Assembly (NCBI GenBank): GCA_002256005.1
Contig: NKIQ01000022.1
Location: 1-56,189 of the forward strand
DNA length: 56,189 bases
Direction of reading: 5' to 3'
Source of the DNA: Alphaproteobacteria bacterium PA4
GTDB lineage: Bacteria; Pseudomonadota; Alphaproteobacteria; Sphingomonadales; Sphingomonadaceae
The notes under the pieces are model-generated. The model did not search any database. It saw only the letters and a program-made list of their open reading frames with translations, and was not told the DNA's origin. The position numbers and the translations under genes are program-made. Numbering within the stretch: position 1 is the stretch's first letter; every line of letters starts with the position of its first letter. Of this stretch, positions 16,367 to 24,413 are shown piece by piece.

Positions 16367-19165
16367 ATGCCGCAGCCGAAATATGATCTCGCCATGGCGG
16401 CGCGGCCGGACCTGCTGTTGCCGGATGCCGAAGCGGAACAGGTGGTGTTCAACCTTGACCGGCTGAACCCCGTCGGCCGCCGGGCAGTGTTCAAGGCATC
16501 GGCGATGGCGGCGCTGCTGCGGCTGACCCTGCGCGTCTGCCTGCGGCTGAACCTGCGCTGGCGCATCGCCGGCCTGGCGATGATCACCCGCCATGCCGAT
16601 GTGGCGGCAGTGCTCGCCGACGACCAGACCTACAGCGTGCCGTTCAATGCCGAAATGACCCGGCTGGCGGCGGGTGCCACCTTCATGCTGGGCATGACCG
16701 GGCCGGAGCATGCGGCCCGCCGGCAGGATGTGCAGGCGCTGATCGGCCCCGGCGTGCTCGACGATTTCCTCGCCACCACGGCCGTATCGGCGCGGGCCAT
16801 TCTGGCGGCGGCGCCCGGCGACATCAATGTGATGGCCGATTATTTCACCCGCGTCTGTTCCGATGCCAGCAGTGAATTCCTGGGGCTCGATCTGGCCGAT
16901 CCCGATCGTTTTTCGGCCTACAGCATCGCCATTTCGGCGCTGGTGTTCGGCGATCCCTTCGGCAAGCCCGAAATCCGCGAACAGGCCAGCCATGCCGCGC
17001 TGATGATGCGCCGCACCTTCGATGCCGCGATTGCGGCGGCGCGCGCCGGTTCCGGCGGGCCCGGCCTGTTGCCCCGGCTGCTCGCCCTGCAGGCGGCACC
17101 GCAGCACCTGCCCTGGAGCGATGCCGATATCCGCGCGCATCTGATGGGGCTGCACATCGGCGTCGTCCCGACGGTGACGTTGATGGCCGGCAATATCCTC
17201 GGCTGGTTGCAGGACAATCCCGATGTGATGGCCGAGGCGCAGGCGAGCGCGCGCGCCGCCGCCAACGGCGATGCCGCGGCAGCCGCGCATCTGCGCGCCC
17301 TGCTGCTGGAGGTGGCGCGGCTGCGGCCGGCGCTGTCCCCCGGCCAGTTCCGGCTGGTGACGCGCGACACCGAATTGCCCGGCGGCCTGTTCGGGCCGAC
17401 ACGGCTGAAGGCCAACAGCGTCGTCATGGCCGGCACCGCCATGGCGCTGATCGACCCGCGCCACTATCCCGATCCGCACGCCTTCCGGCTGGGGCGGCCG
17501 CTCGATCATGGTGCCGTCAACCTGATCTTCGGCGCGCTGCCGCATGAATGCCTGGGCCGCGAAATGGCCATCGGCCAGCTGGTCATCCTGTTCCGCGAAT
17601 TGCTGGCGCTGGACAATCTGCGGCCGGCGCCGGGTGCCGATGGGCGCCTGCACAAGGCCCAGGCGTTTCCGCGCTGCCAGATCTGGCAGTTCGACCGGCC
17701 GGCGACGCTGGGGCCGCGGCCACTGCCACCGTTCCGGCTGGGCGATCTGGCGCCGCAGGGCCGGGCGGCGCGGCTGGCGGCGGCGGTGCAGCCGGGGCTG
17801 TTGCGGCTGGCGGGGCGGTTGTCGCGGCTGTTCGGCACCGTCATCCGGCCCGACTGGCCGGCCCCGGTGCAGGTGATCGCCGCGCCCGGTGCGGTTGCCG
17901 CCGTGCGCAGCGACGAGGCGCATTTCGCGCTGCCGCACCGCGCGGCGCTGATCGCCGTGCAGGGCGGACCGGCCCCTGATCGCGCCCGGCTCGACGCGCT
18001 GATCGAAACGGCGCTGACCGGCGAAGACCGGGCGGCGCTGGAGGCCGAGGCCGAGCGCATCGGCGCGGCACTGCTCGCCAATGCCGATGGCAGCATCGAG
18101 GTGATGCGCGACTATCTGTGGCGCAGCGTCGCCGAGCTCGCGTCGGCGCGCTTCGGCCTCGCGCTCGACACGGTGCCGGCCTTTGCCGATTGGTGCCTCG
18201 CCGTTGCCAACCATCTGCACCACGATCCGCAGGACCGTGCCGTCGCCCGCGCCATCGCGCACAATGCCGCCAGCCGCATCCAGCTGGCCCTTGATGCCGC
18301 CATCGATGCGGCACTGACTCAGCCGGGCGACCCGGCGCTGCTGCTGCCCCGGCTGCTGGCGCAACTGGTGGCGCCCGCCACGCGCCCGACCGCCGAGGCG
18401 CGTGCGCTGGCTGCCGCGATCGGCGACGCGGCGGCGCAGGGGGCCGAGCTGATCTTTACGCCGGAAATGAGCGGCTATCTCGACCGTGACCGGCAGCGCG
18501 CCAAGGCGAATGTGGCGGCGGAGGCCGATGATGGCGTGCTGGCGGCGGTGCGGGCGGCGGCACGGCAGCATGGTGTCTGGGTGCATCTCGGCAGCCTGGC
18601 GCTGGCGGTGGGCGGCGATCTGTTCGCCAATCGCGGCTTCCTGATCGATCCCGAGGGCAACATCCGCGCCCGCTATGACAAGATCCATCTGTTCGACGTG
18701 ACGCTCGGCAATGGCGAATCCTATCGGGAATCGGCCGCCTATGCCCCCGGCGAAGCCGCGGTGGTGGCGGAAACGCCCTGGGGCGGGCTGGGGCTGACCA
18801 TCTGCTATGACCTGCGCTTTCCGGCGCTGCACCGGGCGCTGGCAGTGGCCGGCGCCAGCATCCTCAGCGTGCCGGCCGCCTTCACCCGGCCGACCGGCGA
18901 GGCGCATTGGCACATCCTGCTGCGCGCCCGCGCCATCGAAACCGGCTGTTTCGTGGTGGCTGCAGCGCAGACCGGCAGCCACGCCGATGGCCGCGCCACC
19001 TATGGCCATTCACTGGTCGTCGCGCCCTGGGGCGAAGTGCTGCTCGACATGGGGGAGGCGCCCGGCGTCGCGGTCATCGACCTCGATCTCGGCGCTGTCG
19101 CCGTCGCGCGCGGCAAGGTGCCGGCGCTGGCCCATGCCCGCGAATTCCGGCTTCCCCAGGCATGA
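16367..19165 (+). CDS. Chimeric protein: cytochrome P450 - N-terminal half of a second P450 - carbon-nitrogen hydrolase
   Basis: A 932-residue open frame with three parts. (1) Residues ~1-450: a P450 with ExxR (Glu315/Arg318 in LLLEVARLRPA) and heme-thiolate motif FGALPHECLG (Cys395). The I-helix (GLHIGVVPTV, ~260) lacks the usual acid-threonine pair. (2) Residues ~455-668: a second P450-like N-terminal half resembling part 1 segment by segment, ending at LLLPRLLAQL where part 1 has LLPRLLALQ; its I-helix, ExxR and heme Cys are absent. (3) Residues ~672-932: a Nit-type hydrolase with the full triad Glu700 (FTPEMSG), Lys772 (YDKIHLF), Cys813 (ICYDLRFP), but its first strand is missing or replaced. 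The gene overlaps DUF1178 (ATGA), as nit genes normally do. Most likely an in-frame deletion fused two genes. Confidence 0.85.
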   Translation: MPQPKYDLAMAARPDLLLPDAEAEQVVFNLDRLNPVGRRAVFKASAMAALLRLTLRVCLRLNLRWRIAGLAMITRHADVAAVLADDQTYSVPFNAEMTRLAAGATFMLGMTGPEHAARRQDVQALIGPGVLDDFLATTAVSARAILAAAPGDINVMADYFTRVCSDASSEFLGLDLADPDRFSAYSIAISALVFGDPFGKPEIREQASHAALMMRRTFDAAIAAARAGSGGPGLLPRLLALQAAPQHLPWSDADIRAHLMGLHIGVVPTVTLMAGNILGWLQDNPDVMAEAQASARAAANGDAAAAAHLRALLLEVARLRPALSPGQFRLVTRDTELPGGLFGPTRLKANSVVMAGTAMALIDPRHYPDPHAFRLGRPLDHGAVNLIFGALPHECLGREMAIGQLVILFRELLALDNLRPAPGADGRLHKAQAFPRCQIWQFDRPATLGPRPLPPFRLGDLAPQGRAARLAAAVQPGLLRLAGRLSRLFGTVIRPDWPAPVQVIAAPGAVAAVRSDEAHFALPHRAALIAVQGGPAPDRARLDALIETALTGEDRAALEAEAERIGAALLANADGSIEVMRDYLWRSVAELASARFGLALDTVPAFADWCLAVANHLHHDPQDRAVARAIAHNAASRIQLALDAAIDAALTQPGDPALLLPRLLAQLVAPATRPTAEARALAAAIGDAAAQGAELIFTPEMSGYLDRDRQRAKANVAAEADDGVLAAVRAAARQHGVWVHLGSLALAVGGDLFANRGFLIDPEGNIRARYDKIHLFDVTLGNGESYRESAAYAPGEAAVVAETPWGGLGLTICYDLRFPALHRALAVAGASILSVPAAFTRPTGEAHWHILLRARAIETGCFVVAAAQTGSHADGRATYGHSLVVAPWGEVLLDMGEAPGVAVIDLDLGAVAVARGKVPALAHAREFRLPQA

Positions 19166-19569
19166 TCGTCTTCGATCTGCGCTGCGGCGCGGCGCATGTC
19201 TTTGAAGCCTGGTTCGGCTCCAGCGTGGACTATGAAACGCAGCGCGCCCGCCGGCTGATCGCCTGCCCGCTGTGCAACGACACCGACATCGACAAGGCGG
19301 TGATGGCCCCGGCCGTCGGTGCCAAGGGCAATCGCGCCGTCACCGCCGATCCGCGCGCCGAACTGCTCGCCGCCCAGCGCCGGCTGGAGGCGCAATCGGA
19401 CTATGTCGGCAGCGATTTCGCGACGACCGCGCGCGCCCTCCACGATGGCGATGCGCCGCCGCGCAGCATCTATGGCGAAGCCACTATCGCCGAAGCCCGG
19501 GCGCTGGCCGATGACGGCATCCCGGTGCTGCCGTTGCCGTTCAAGCCGCTGATCCGATCAGACGCCTGA
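19162..19569 (+). CDS. DUF1178 family protein
   Basis: A 135-residue small protein beginning MIVFDLRCGAAHVFEAWF with a CPLCND motif (~residue 36), both typical of DUF1178, whose biochemical role is unknown. The conserved cysteine pair may bind metal. The ATG overlaps the stop of the upstream nitrilase part by four bases. In many alphaproteobacteria DUF1178 follows glutaredoxin (grxC) and nit; here grxC is absent and nit is fused to P450 sequence. Confidence 0.85.
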   Translation: MIVFDLRCGAAHVFEAWFGSSVDYETQRARRLIACPLCNDTDIDKAVMAPAVGAKGNRAVTADPRAELLAAQRRLEAQSDYVGSDFATTARALHDGDAPPRSIYGEATIAEARALADDGIPVLPLPFKPLIRSDA

Positions 19570-19627
19570 GAGGCTCTCTGGCGTTTTCGCTTGAATCCAG
19601 CGGCCGCATTGGCGATGGCAGGGGCGC

Positions 19628-19704
19628 GCACCCGTAGCTCAGCAGGATAGAGCAATGGTTTCCTAAACCAGAGGTCGCAGGTTCGACTCCTGCCGGGTGC
19701 ACCA
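19628..19704 (+). tRNA. tRNA-Arg (anticodon CCT)
   Basis: Cloverleaf with acceptor GCACCCG / CGGGTGC, D-arm TAGCTCAGCAGGATAGAGCA, anticodon stem TGGTT-AACCA with loop TCCTAAA read as anticodon CCT, T-arm GGTTCGACTCC and encoded CCA. It reads AGG codons. Confidence 0.95.
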
Positions 19705-19742
19705 GTTCAAGTCGGTCAGCGTCCGGCGGCCACTTTCCTCAA

Positions 19743-20885
19743 TTACCAGAACCGCTTCGACGCGATCGCGGCACCCTCGGCCAGCGCCGCCATCTTGGCC
19801 CAGACCACCGCCGGATCGACCCCGCCCGAGCCGGCGTGGATGGAAAAGCCGCAATCGACACCGGCCATGACGCTGTCGCGGCCGACGAGATGGGCATAGC
19901 GGCCGATACGCTGGGCGATCAGTTCCGGATGCTCGATATAGCCCGACTGGCATTCGATGACGCCGGGGATCAGCACCTTGCCCTCCGGCACGCCAACCGC
20001 TTCGAACAGCGCGAATTCATGGGCGTGGCGGGGGTTGGCGGCTTCGAACTGGATGGCGTGCGGGCGCGCGGTCCAGACGAGGTCGATGATGTCGGCGAGC
20101 GGGACGTCGCAATGGTGCGGGCCGGGGTAATTGCCCCAGCACAGGTGCATGCGCATCCGCTCCGGCGCGATGTTGCGGGTGGCATGGTTCAGCGCCGCGA
20201 TGTTCAGCGCCATGCGGTCGCGGAAGCCCTTGAGGTCGAGGTCGCGGAACTGGGTGTGGCGGCCCATGGCGAGGTCGGGGCAATCGACCTGCAGGGTGAT
20301 GCCGGCGTCGGCAATCGCCTCATATTCATGGCGCAGCCCTTCGGCGAGGGCGAACAGATAGTCCTCGTCCGTGGCGTAATGCGTGTTGGCAAAGAACAGC
20401 GCGGTGACGCCGGGGGAGGCGGCCGACATGAAGGCGCGGCGGCCGGGGTGTTTGGCCAGCGCGGTGTTGAGGTTGGCGGCGTCGACATGCACGGCGTCCA
20501 TGTCCTTCACCGTGATCGGCGCGTTGCAGGCCGGGGTCTTGCGGTGCCGGCGGCCGGCATCGCCGAAGATGCGCTGCTTGACGCCGGGAAAATCCTCCAC
20601 ATCGGCAAAGACATAGCTATTGCCCTCGCCGCCGAAGCCGTGAAGCCTGTCCTTGATATAGGTGGCATAGCTGGGCTTGGATTGTTCGCCATCGTTGACG
20701 ATGTCGAGCCCGGCGCCGGCCTGGGCGGCGACGACATGATCGACCGCGCTGGCAATGCGGGTGGCGAGCGCCGCGGCATCGACCGCCTCGCCTTCTTCCC
20801 GGGCAAAGATCATCGCGATCAGGTCGTCGGCGCGCGGCAGGCTGCCGACGTGCGTGGTGAGGAAGCGTCCGGCGCTCATCGTCAT
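19743..20885 (-). CDS. Cobalamin-independent methionine synthase-like (core MetE) methyltransferase
   Basis: A 380-residue single-domain relative of the MetE C-terminal catalytic barrel (full MetE is ~750 residues). Zinc-site residues are all visible: His and Cys in MRMHLCWGN (~245-247), Glu in IQFEAANP, Cys in AGVDCGFS. Such proteins transfer methyl or alkyl groups to a thiol; some act in substrate degradation rather than methionine synthesis. It starts nine bases after the citryl-CoA-lyase-like gene, so both are one operon under the divergent operator at 21667. Because the context is a catabolic cluster, I infer demethylation or C1 transfer from the growth substrate. Confidence 0.82.
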   Translation of the reverse strand: MTMSAGRFLTTHVGSLPRADDLIAMIFAREEGEAVDAAALATRIASAVDHVVAAQAGAGLDIVNDGEQSKPSYATYIKDRLHGFGGEGNSYVFADVEDFPGVKQRIFGDAGRRHRKTPACNAPITVKDMDAVHVDAANLNTALAKHPGRRAFMSAASPGVTALFFANTHYATDEDYLFALAEGLRHEYEAIADAGITLQVDCPDLAMGRHTQFRDLDLKGFRDRMALNIAALNHATRNIAPERMRMHLCWGNYPGPHHCDVPLADIIDLVWTARPHAIQFEAANPRHAHEFALFEAVGVPEGKVLIPGVIECQSGYIEHPELIAQRIGRYAHLVGRDSVMAGVDCGFSIHAGSGGVDPAVVWAKMAALAEGAAIASKRFW

Positions 20886-20894
20886 TCTCCGGGT

Positions 20895-21650
20895 TCAGGG
20901 GCCATCGTAGCGGATGGCGGCGGCTGCGGCGCCCGACAGCATGAAGCCGATCGGGCGTTCGGATTCTTCCTGCAGATGGGCGATCAGGCTGGCGGTGCGC
21001 GCCAGTAGCGAGATGCCCTTCAGCGCCGCCAGCGGGAAGCCGACATCGAGCATCACCGCCGGGATGGCGCCATTGACGTTGATCGGCAGCGACCGGCCGA
21101 TGACGCCGGGCAGGGCGGCACCGACTGCCCTGAGCGCCGCGATATGCGGCCCCTCGATACCATGCTCGGCGGCCAGGCTGAGCAGCAGATTGGCGCGCGG
21201 GTCGCCGCCGCTGTGCTGGGGGTGGCCGAAGCCGGGAATGGCCTTTTTTTCGGCGCGCAGCGCCCGCACCGCCGCTTCGGCGTCACCGCTGGCGACGACA
21301 TCGGCGAGGAAGCGGCCGGCGACCTCGGCGCTGCCCAGCACCACCGATCCGCAGCCCAGCAGCCCGGCGGCGACGGCGCCGTGAAAGGCTTCCGGCGCCG
21401 CGGCAAAGGTCATGCGGGTGGCGACGACGCTGGGCACCAGGCCGTGTTCGGCGATGGCGGCGAGGACCGCATCGGCAAAGAATTTCTGGGTCGGCGTCGG
21501 GGCCACGCCGGTGACCAACAGCCAGAAATAGCTGGTGAAATCCATCTTGCCGATGATCTCGCCGCACAGGTCATGACCGCGGACGCGGATCGTCTCGGCG
21601 TCGGAGGTGCAGATGGCGGTGTAGGGGGCGTCCTGCTTGCCGATGCGCAT
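20895..21650 (-). CDS. Citryl-CoA lyase / citrate synthase-like protein
   Basis: A 251-residue protein similar to the citrate synthase fold but much shorter than citrate synthase (~430). Recognisable segments are FTSYFWLLVTGVAPTP, the loop AIPGFGHPQHSGGDPRA (His in GFGHP as in citrate synthase) and LLARTASLIAHLQEESERP near the C-terminus. These shorter proteins are annotated as citryl-CoA lyases and probably catalyse a retro-Claisen or Claisen-type step on a CoA thioester. First gene of a two-gene operon with the MetE-like protein; the CoA transferase is read the other way from the shared control region. Confidence 0.83.
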   Translation of the reverse strand: MRIGKQDAPYTAICTSDAETIRVRGHDLCGEIIGKMDFTSYFWLLVTGVAPTPTQKFFADAVLAAIAEHGLVPSVVATRMTFAAAPEAFHGAVAAGLLGCGSVVLGSAEVAGRFLADVVASGDAEAAVRALRAEKKAIPGFGHPQHSGGDPRANLLLSLAAEHGIEGPHIAALRAVGAALPGVIGRSLPINVNGAIPAVMLDVGFPLAALKGISLLARTASLIAHLQEESERPIGFMLSGAAAAAIRYDGP

Positions 21651-21666
21651 CCCCGAATCCCCTTAT

Positions 21667-21698
21667 TTCGATTTCCGAACTTGTTTTCGTTATGCGAA
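21667..21698. promoter_or_regulatory. Paired TTCG-N5-CGAA operator in the divergent control region
   Basis: Two palindromic sites, TTCGATTTCCGAA (21667-21679) and TTCGTTATGCGAA (21686-21698), with starts 19 bases apart. The same arrangement, with better palindromes, is at 24909-24940 before the TonB receptor. It lies between the citryl-CoA-lyase gene (start 21650, minus) and the CoA transferase gene (start 21805, plus). Likely binding site of the IclR regulator encoded at 23132-23932. Confidence 0.65.
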
Positions 21699-21804
21699 AA
21701 ATGTAGGATAACGTCAAGTTTGCCCGAAACGCCGCTTCCCCGTGTAGGATTCACCCTCCGGCGCGGATGGTTAACAGGCGAGGTTCGGGGCGAGGGAGAG
21801 AGCC

Positions 21805-22938
21805 ATGGCATTGCCGTTGAGCGGCGTTCGCGTTCTGGAAATGGGCACCTTCATCACCGGGCCCGCGGCCGGCATGATGCTTGCCGATCTGGGGGCGGAG
21901 GTCATCAAGGTCGAGCAGCCCGCCGGCGACCCGTTCCGCGCCTTTCGCGGCGGCCTGTATGCGCCGCATTTCCAGACCTGGAACCGCAACAAGCAGAGCA
22001 TCACGCTCGACACCCGCACGCCCGCCGATCGCGCCGCGCTCGATGCCCTCATCGCCACTGCCGATGTCTTCATCCAGAACTTCCGCCCCGGCGTCGCCGC
22101 CAAGCTGGGGGTGGATGCGACGCGCCTGCGTGGCCTCAACCCCCGCCTCGTCTATTGCGCCATCTCGGGCTTCGGCGCCACCGGGCCGGACCGCGATCGC
22201 CCGGCCTTCGACACCGTCGCCCAGGCCGCCAGCGGCTTTCTGCGCCTGCTGCTCAACCCGGCGCAGCCGCGCGTCGTCGGCCCGGCCATCGCCGATGTGA
22301 TGACCGGCTTCTACGCCGCGCAAGGCATCCTCGCCGGCCTCCACCAGCGCCACAGCACCGGCACCGGCTGCACCGTCGAAACCTCGATGTTCGAGGCGAT
22401 GTGCCACTTCAACCTCGACGATTTCACCCATCTCCTCTCCGACAACCAGCTGATGGGCCCGACCAGCCGGCCGCACGTCAGCCAATCCTATGTCTTCCAG
22501 TGCAGCGACGGCGCATGGCTGGCGCTGCACATGTCGTCGCCGCCGAAATTCTGGGAAAATCTCGCCCTCGCCGTCGATCGGCCCGACATGCTCGCCCTGC
22601 CGGCCTTTGCCAGCCGCGAGGCGCGCATCGCCCATTACGAGGATGTCGTCGCCTTCCTCGCCCCGATTTTCGCCACGCGCCCGCGCGCCGCCTGGACCGC
22701 GCGGCTGACCGAGCTGGAAGTGCCCAACGCCGCCGTCGCCACGGCGCGCGAGGTGCTCGACAGCCCGCAGGCCAAGGCGCTGGAGCTGGAGATCAGCGCG
22801 CCCGGCCCGATGGGGGATTTCCACACCATCCGCTCGCCCTTGAGCTTCGACGGCGAACGGTCGCTGACGGTGACGGCGCCGCCGCTGCTGGGCGCGGACA
22901 ATGATCGCGTGCTGGGGGTGGCAAGAGCGGCGGAGTAA
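21805..22938 (+). CDS. CaiB/BaiF family CoA transferase (type III)
   Basis: A 377-residue type III CoA transferase. N-terminal LSGVRVLEMGTFITGPAAGMMLADLGAEVIKVEQP is the family signature; the nucleophilic Asp is expected in the DTVAQAASGF segment (~residue 135). Such enzymes move CoA from a donor thioester to a carboxylic acid substrate. It is read divergently from the citryl-CoA-lyase/MetE-like operon and upstream of an IclR regulator, indicating activation of a carboxylate in a catabolic route. The substrate is unknown. A GC hairpin repeat follows at 22944. Confidence 0.9.
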   Translation: MALPLSGVRVLEMGTFITGPAAGMMLADLGAEVIKVEQPAGDPFRAFRGGLYAPHFQTWNRNKQSITLDTRTPADRAALDALIATADVFIQNFRPGVAAKLGVDATRLRGLNPRLVYCAISGFGATGPDRDRPAFDTVAQAASGFLRLLLNPAQPRVVGPAIADVMTGFYAAQGILAGLHQRHSTGTGCTVETSMFEAMCHFNLDDFTHLLSDNQLMGPTSRPHVSQSYVFQCSDGAWLALHMSSPPKFWENLALAVDRPDMLALPAFASREARIAHYEDVVAFLAPIFATRPRAAWTARLTELEVPNAAVATAREVLDSPQAKALELEISAPGPMGDFHTIRSPLSFDGERSLTVTAPPLLGADNDRVLGVARAAE

Positions 22939-22943
22939 CAACC

Positions 22944-23080
22944 CACCTCTCCCTTCAGGGGAGAGGTCGACTCGCCCCCTTGGGCGAGCGGGTGAGGGTT
23001 TTTTTCCGTGGCCACAGCCGGCAACACCCTCACCCGCCGCGCTGGCGCGCGAGTCGCCTCTCCCCTCAAGGGAGAGGAGG
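22944..23080. repeat. Long palindromic intergenic repeat (CTCTCCC/GAGAGG family)
   Basis: Ends CACCTCTCCCTTCAGGGGAG and CTCCCCTCAAGGGAGAGGAGG are each small palindromes and also mirror each other; the interior carries GACTCGCCC...GGGCGAGCGGGTGAGGG and CCCTCACCCGC...CGAGTCGCC. Close relatives are at 23941, 29478, 31691 and 37211. Confidence 0.85.
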
Positions 23081-23131
23081 CCGCACCCCCTGCTTTCGCC
23101 CCCGCCCTTTCACGTCTAGGCTCCCTCCATC

Positions 23132-23932
23132 ATGCGTGAACCCAAGGATCCCGAATATCTGTCGACGCTGGAGCGCGGGCTCAGCGTGCTGCGCGCCTTT
23201 GATGCCGCCCACCCCGAAATGGCGCTGTCGGAGGTGGCGACCGTCACCGGCCTGTCGCCGGCGGTGGCGCGGCGCTGCCTCAACACGCTGGTGGCGTTGG
23301 GCTATGTCGCCCAGGTCGGCCGGCGCTTCCTGCTGCGGCCGGAGGTGCTGGCCTTCGGTTCTGCCTATCTCACCTCGATGAATATCGAGCGGGTGGCGGT
23401 GCCGCCGCTGCAGGCGCTGCGCGACCAGACCGGCGATTCCGCCTCGCTCGCCGTGCGCTCCGGCCGCGATATCCTCTATGTCTGCCACATCCCGACCAAC
23501 CGCCGCATCCGGCTCGGCGCCGCGGTCGGCACCCGCTTCCCGCTGCACGCCACCTCGATGGGCAAGGTGCTGCTCGCCTTCCAGGGCGATGCCGCCATCG
23601 CCGCCTTCCTCGCCGAAGGCCCGCTCGCCCGGCTGACCGAGCGCACCGTCACCGATGCCGAGGCCTTCCGCAGCCGCCTCCAGAGCGTCCGTGACCGCTT
23701 CTACGACAGCGCCCTCGACGAACTGGATTACGGCATCGTCTCCGTCGCCGTCCCGGTGTTCGGCCCCGATGACAGCGTCGTCGCCGCCATCAACTGCTCG
23801 ACCAGCACCACCCGCATCAGCCAGGACGAACTGGTCCGCACCCGCCTGCCGTTGCTGCGCGAGGCGGCAACCGAGATCGAGGCGGAGCTGCAACGCTGGC
23901 CGATGCTGGCGCGGTCACTCGCGACGGTGTGA
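23132..23932 (+). CDS. IclR family transcriptional regulator
   Basis: A 266-residue protein with an N-terminal winged helix (YLSTLERGLSVLRAF, ALSEVATVTGLSPAVARRCLNTLVALGYV) and a C-terminal effector domain (RLGAAVGTRFPLHATSMGKVLLAF, LDYGIVSVAVPVF, AAINCSTSTTRISQDEL). The pattern fits the PcaR/PobR/CatR branch, which regulates aromatic and organic-acid catabolism. It follows the CoA transferase gene and probably controls the paired sites at 21667 and 24909; no such site is seen directly before this gene. Inducer unknown. Confidence 0.9.
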   Translation: MREPKDPEYLSTLERGLSVLRAFDAAHPEMALSEVATVTGLSPAVARRCLNTLVALGYVAQVGRRFLLRPEVLAFGSAYLTSMNIERVAVPPLQALRDQTGDSASLAVRSGRDILYVCHIPTNRRIRLGAAVGTRFPLHATSMGKVLLAFQGDAAIAAFLAEGPLARLTERTVTDAEAFRSRLQSVRDRFYDSALDELDYGIVSVAVPVFGPDDSVVAAINCSTSTTRISQDELVRTRLPLLREAATEIEAELQRWPMLARSLATV

Positions 23933-23940
23933 GTACTGTC

Positions 23941-24080
23941 ACCTCTCCCTTCAGGGGAGAGGTCGACTCGCCCCCTTGGGCGAGCGGGTGAGGGTCTTCT
24001 TCTTGCTTCAGCACGAGGATACACCCTCACCCGGGGCGCTGGCGCGCGTCTCGCCTCTCTTGGCTGCGGGAGAGGGGGGG
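23941..24080. repeat. Long palindromic intergenic repeat (CTCTCCC family, copy 2)
   Basis: Left part is nearly identical to the copy at 22944 (ACCTCTCCCTTCAGGGGAGAGGTCGACTCGCCC). The right part has CCCTCACCCGGGGCGCTGGCGCG and a purine-rich tail. It separates the IclR gene from the toxin-antitoxin pair. Confidence 0.85.
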
Positions 24081-24126
24081 TGGGGGCGCGTCGCCCCGAT
24101 TGGCATCACCGGTCCCGTCGTGTTAG

Positions 24127-24148
24127 CTTGTGTACATCCTCGCACAAG
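24127..24148. promoter_or_regulatory. Inverted repeat before the CopG/ParE operon
   Basis: CTTGTG (24127-24132) and CACAAG (24143-24148) are perfect inverted arms 11 bases before the antitoxin start. Ribbon-helix-helix antitoxins repress their own operon through such sites, so this is a plausible autoregulatory operator. The right arm is next to the ribosome site AAGGA. Confidence 0.55.
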
Positions 24149-24158
24149 GACCGCCGCG

Positions 24159-24413
24159 ATGCCCGCCTCGACCACCATGACCATCCGGATGTCCGTGGAG
24201 GCCAAGGCGCGCCTCAGCCAATTGGCGCGCGACACCCGGCGCAGCAGCTCGTTCCTGGCGGCCGAGGCCGTCGACCGCTATCTCGACCGCGAACAGGCGA
24301 TCATCGATGGCATCAAGCGCGGCCGCGCCGATGTGGCCGCCGGGCGCCTGGTCGGCAATGACGAGGCCTTTGCCGAACTGACCGCCGCCGCTGGGTCCGA
24401 CCGCGACCGGTGA
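24159..24413 (+). CDS. CopG/ParD-type ribbon-helix-helix antitoxin
   Basis: An 84-residue protein. The N-terminus TMTIRMSVEAKARLSQLARDTRRSSSFLAAEAVDRYL is a typical ribbon-helix-helix DNA-binding domain. The acidic C-terminal tail should cover the toxin. Start at 24159 is preceded by AAGGA. The stop overlaps the toxin start (GTGA), the usual type II toxin-antitoxin arrangement. It probably represses its own promoter via the repeat at 24127-24148. Confidence 0.87.
   Translation: MPASTTMTIRMSVEAKARLSQLARDTRRSSSFLAAEAVDRYLDREQAIIDGIKRGRADVAAGRLVGNDEAFAELTAAAGSDRDR

Noticed and set aside
16250-19009. A 919-codon open frame on the minus strand opposite the P450 fusion
   Set aside because: Rich in Arg, Gln and His with no domain pattern; it mirrors the strong GC third-position bias of the plus-strand gene, which has clear catalytic motifs. 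The same applies to long antisense frames at 25000-27276, 35051-37297, 37602-40538, 44179-46416, 52382-54241 and 54775-56127.
19705-20885. SAM or cobalamin riboswitch linked to the MetE-like gene
   Set aside because: The gene is second in an operon, nine bases after the preceding gene, and the operon leader (21651-21700) has operator palindromes but no conserved riboswitch core.
22944-24080. CRISPR array, because of repeated CTCTCCC/GAGAGG blocks
   Set aside because: Copies are far apart, themselves palindromic, and not separated by regular unique spacers. No cas genes are present.
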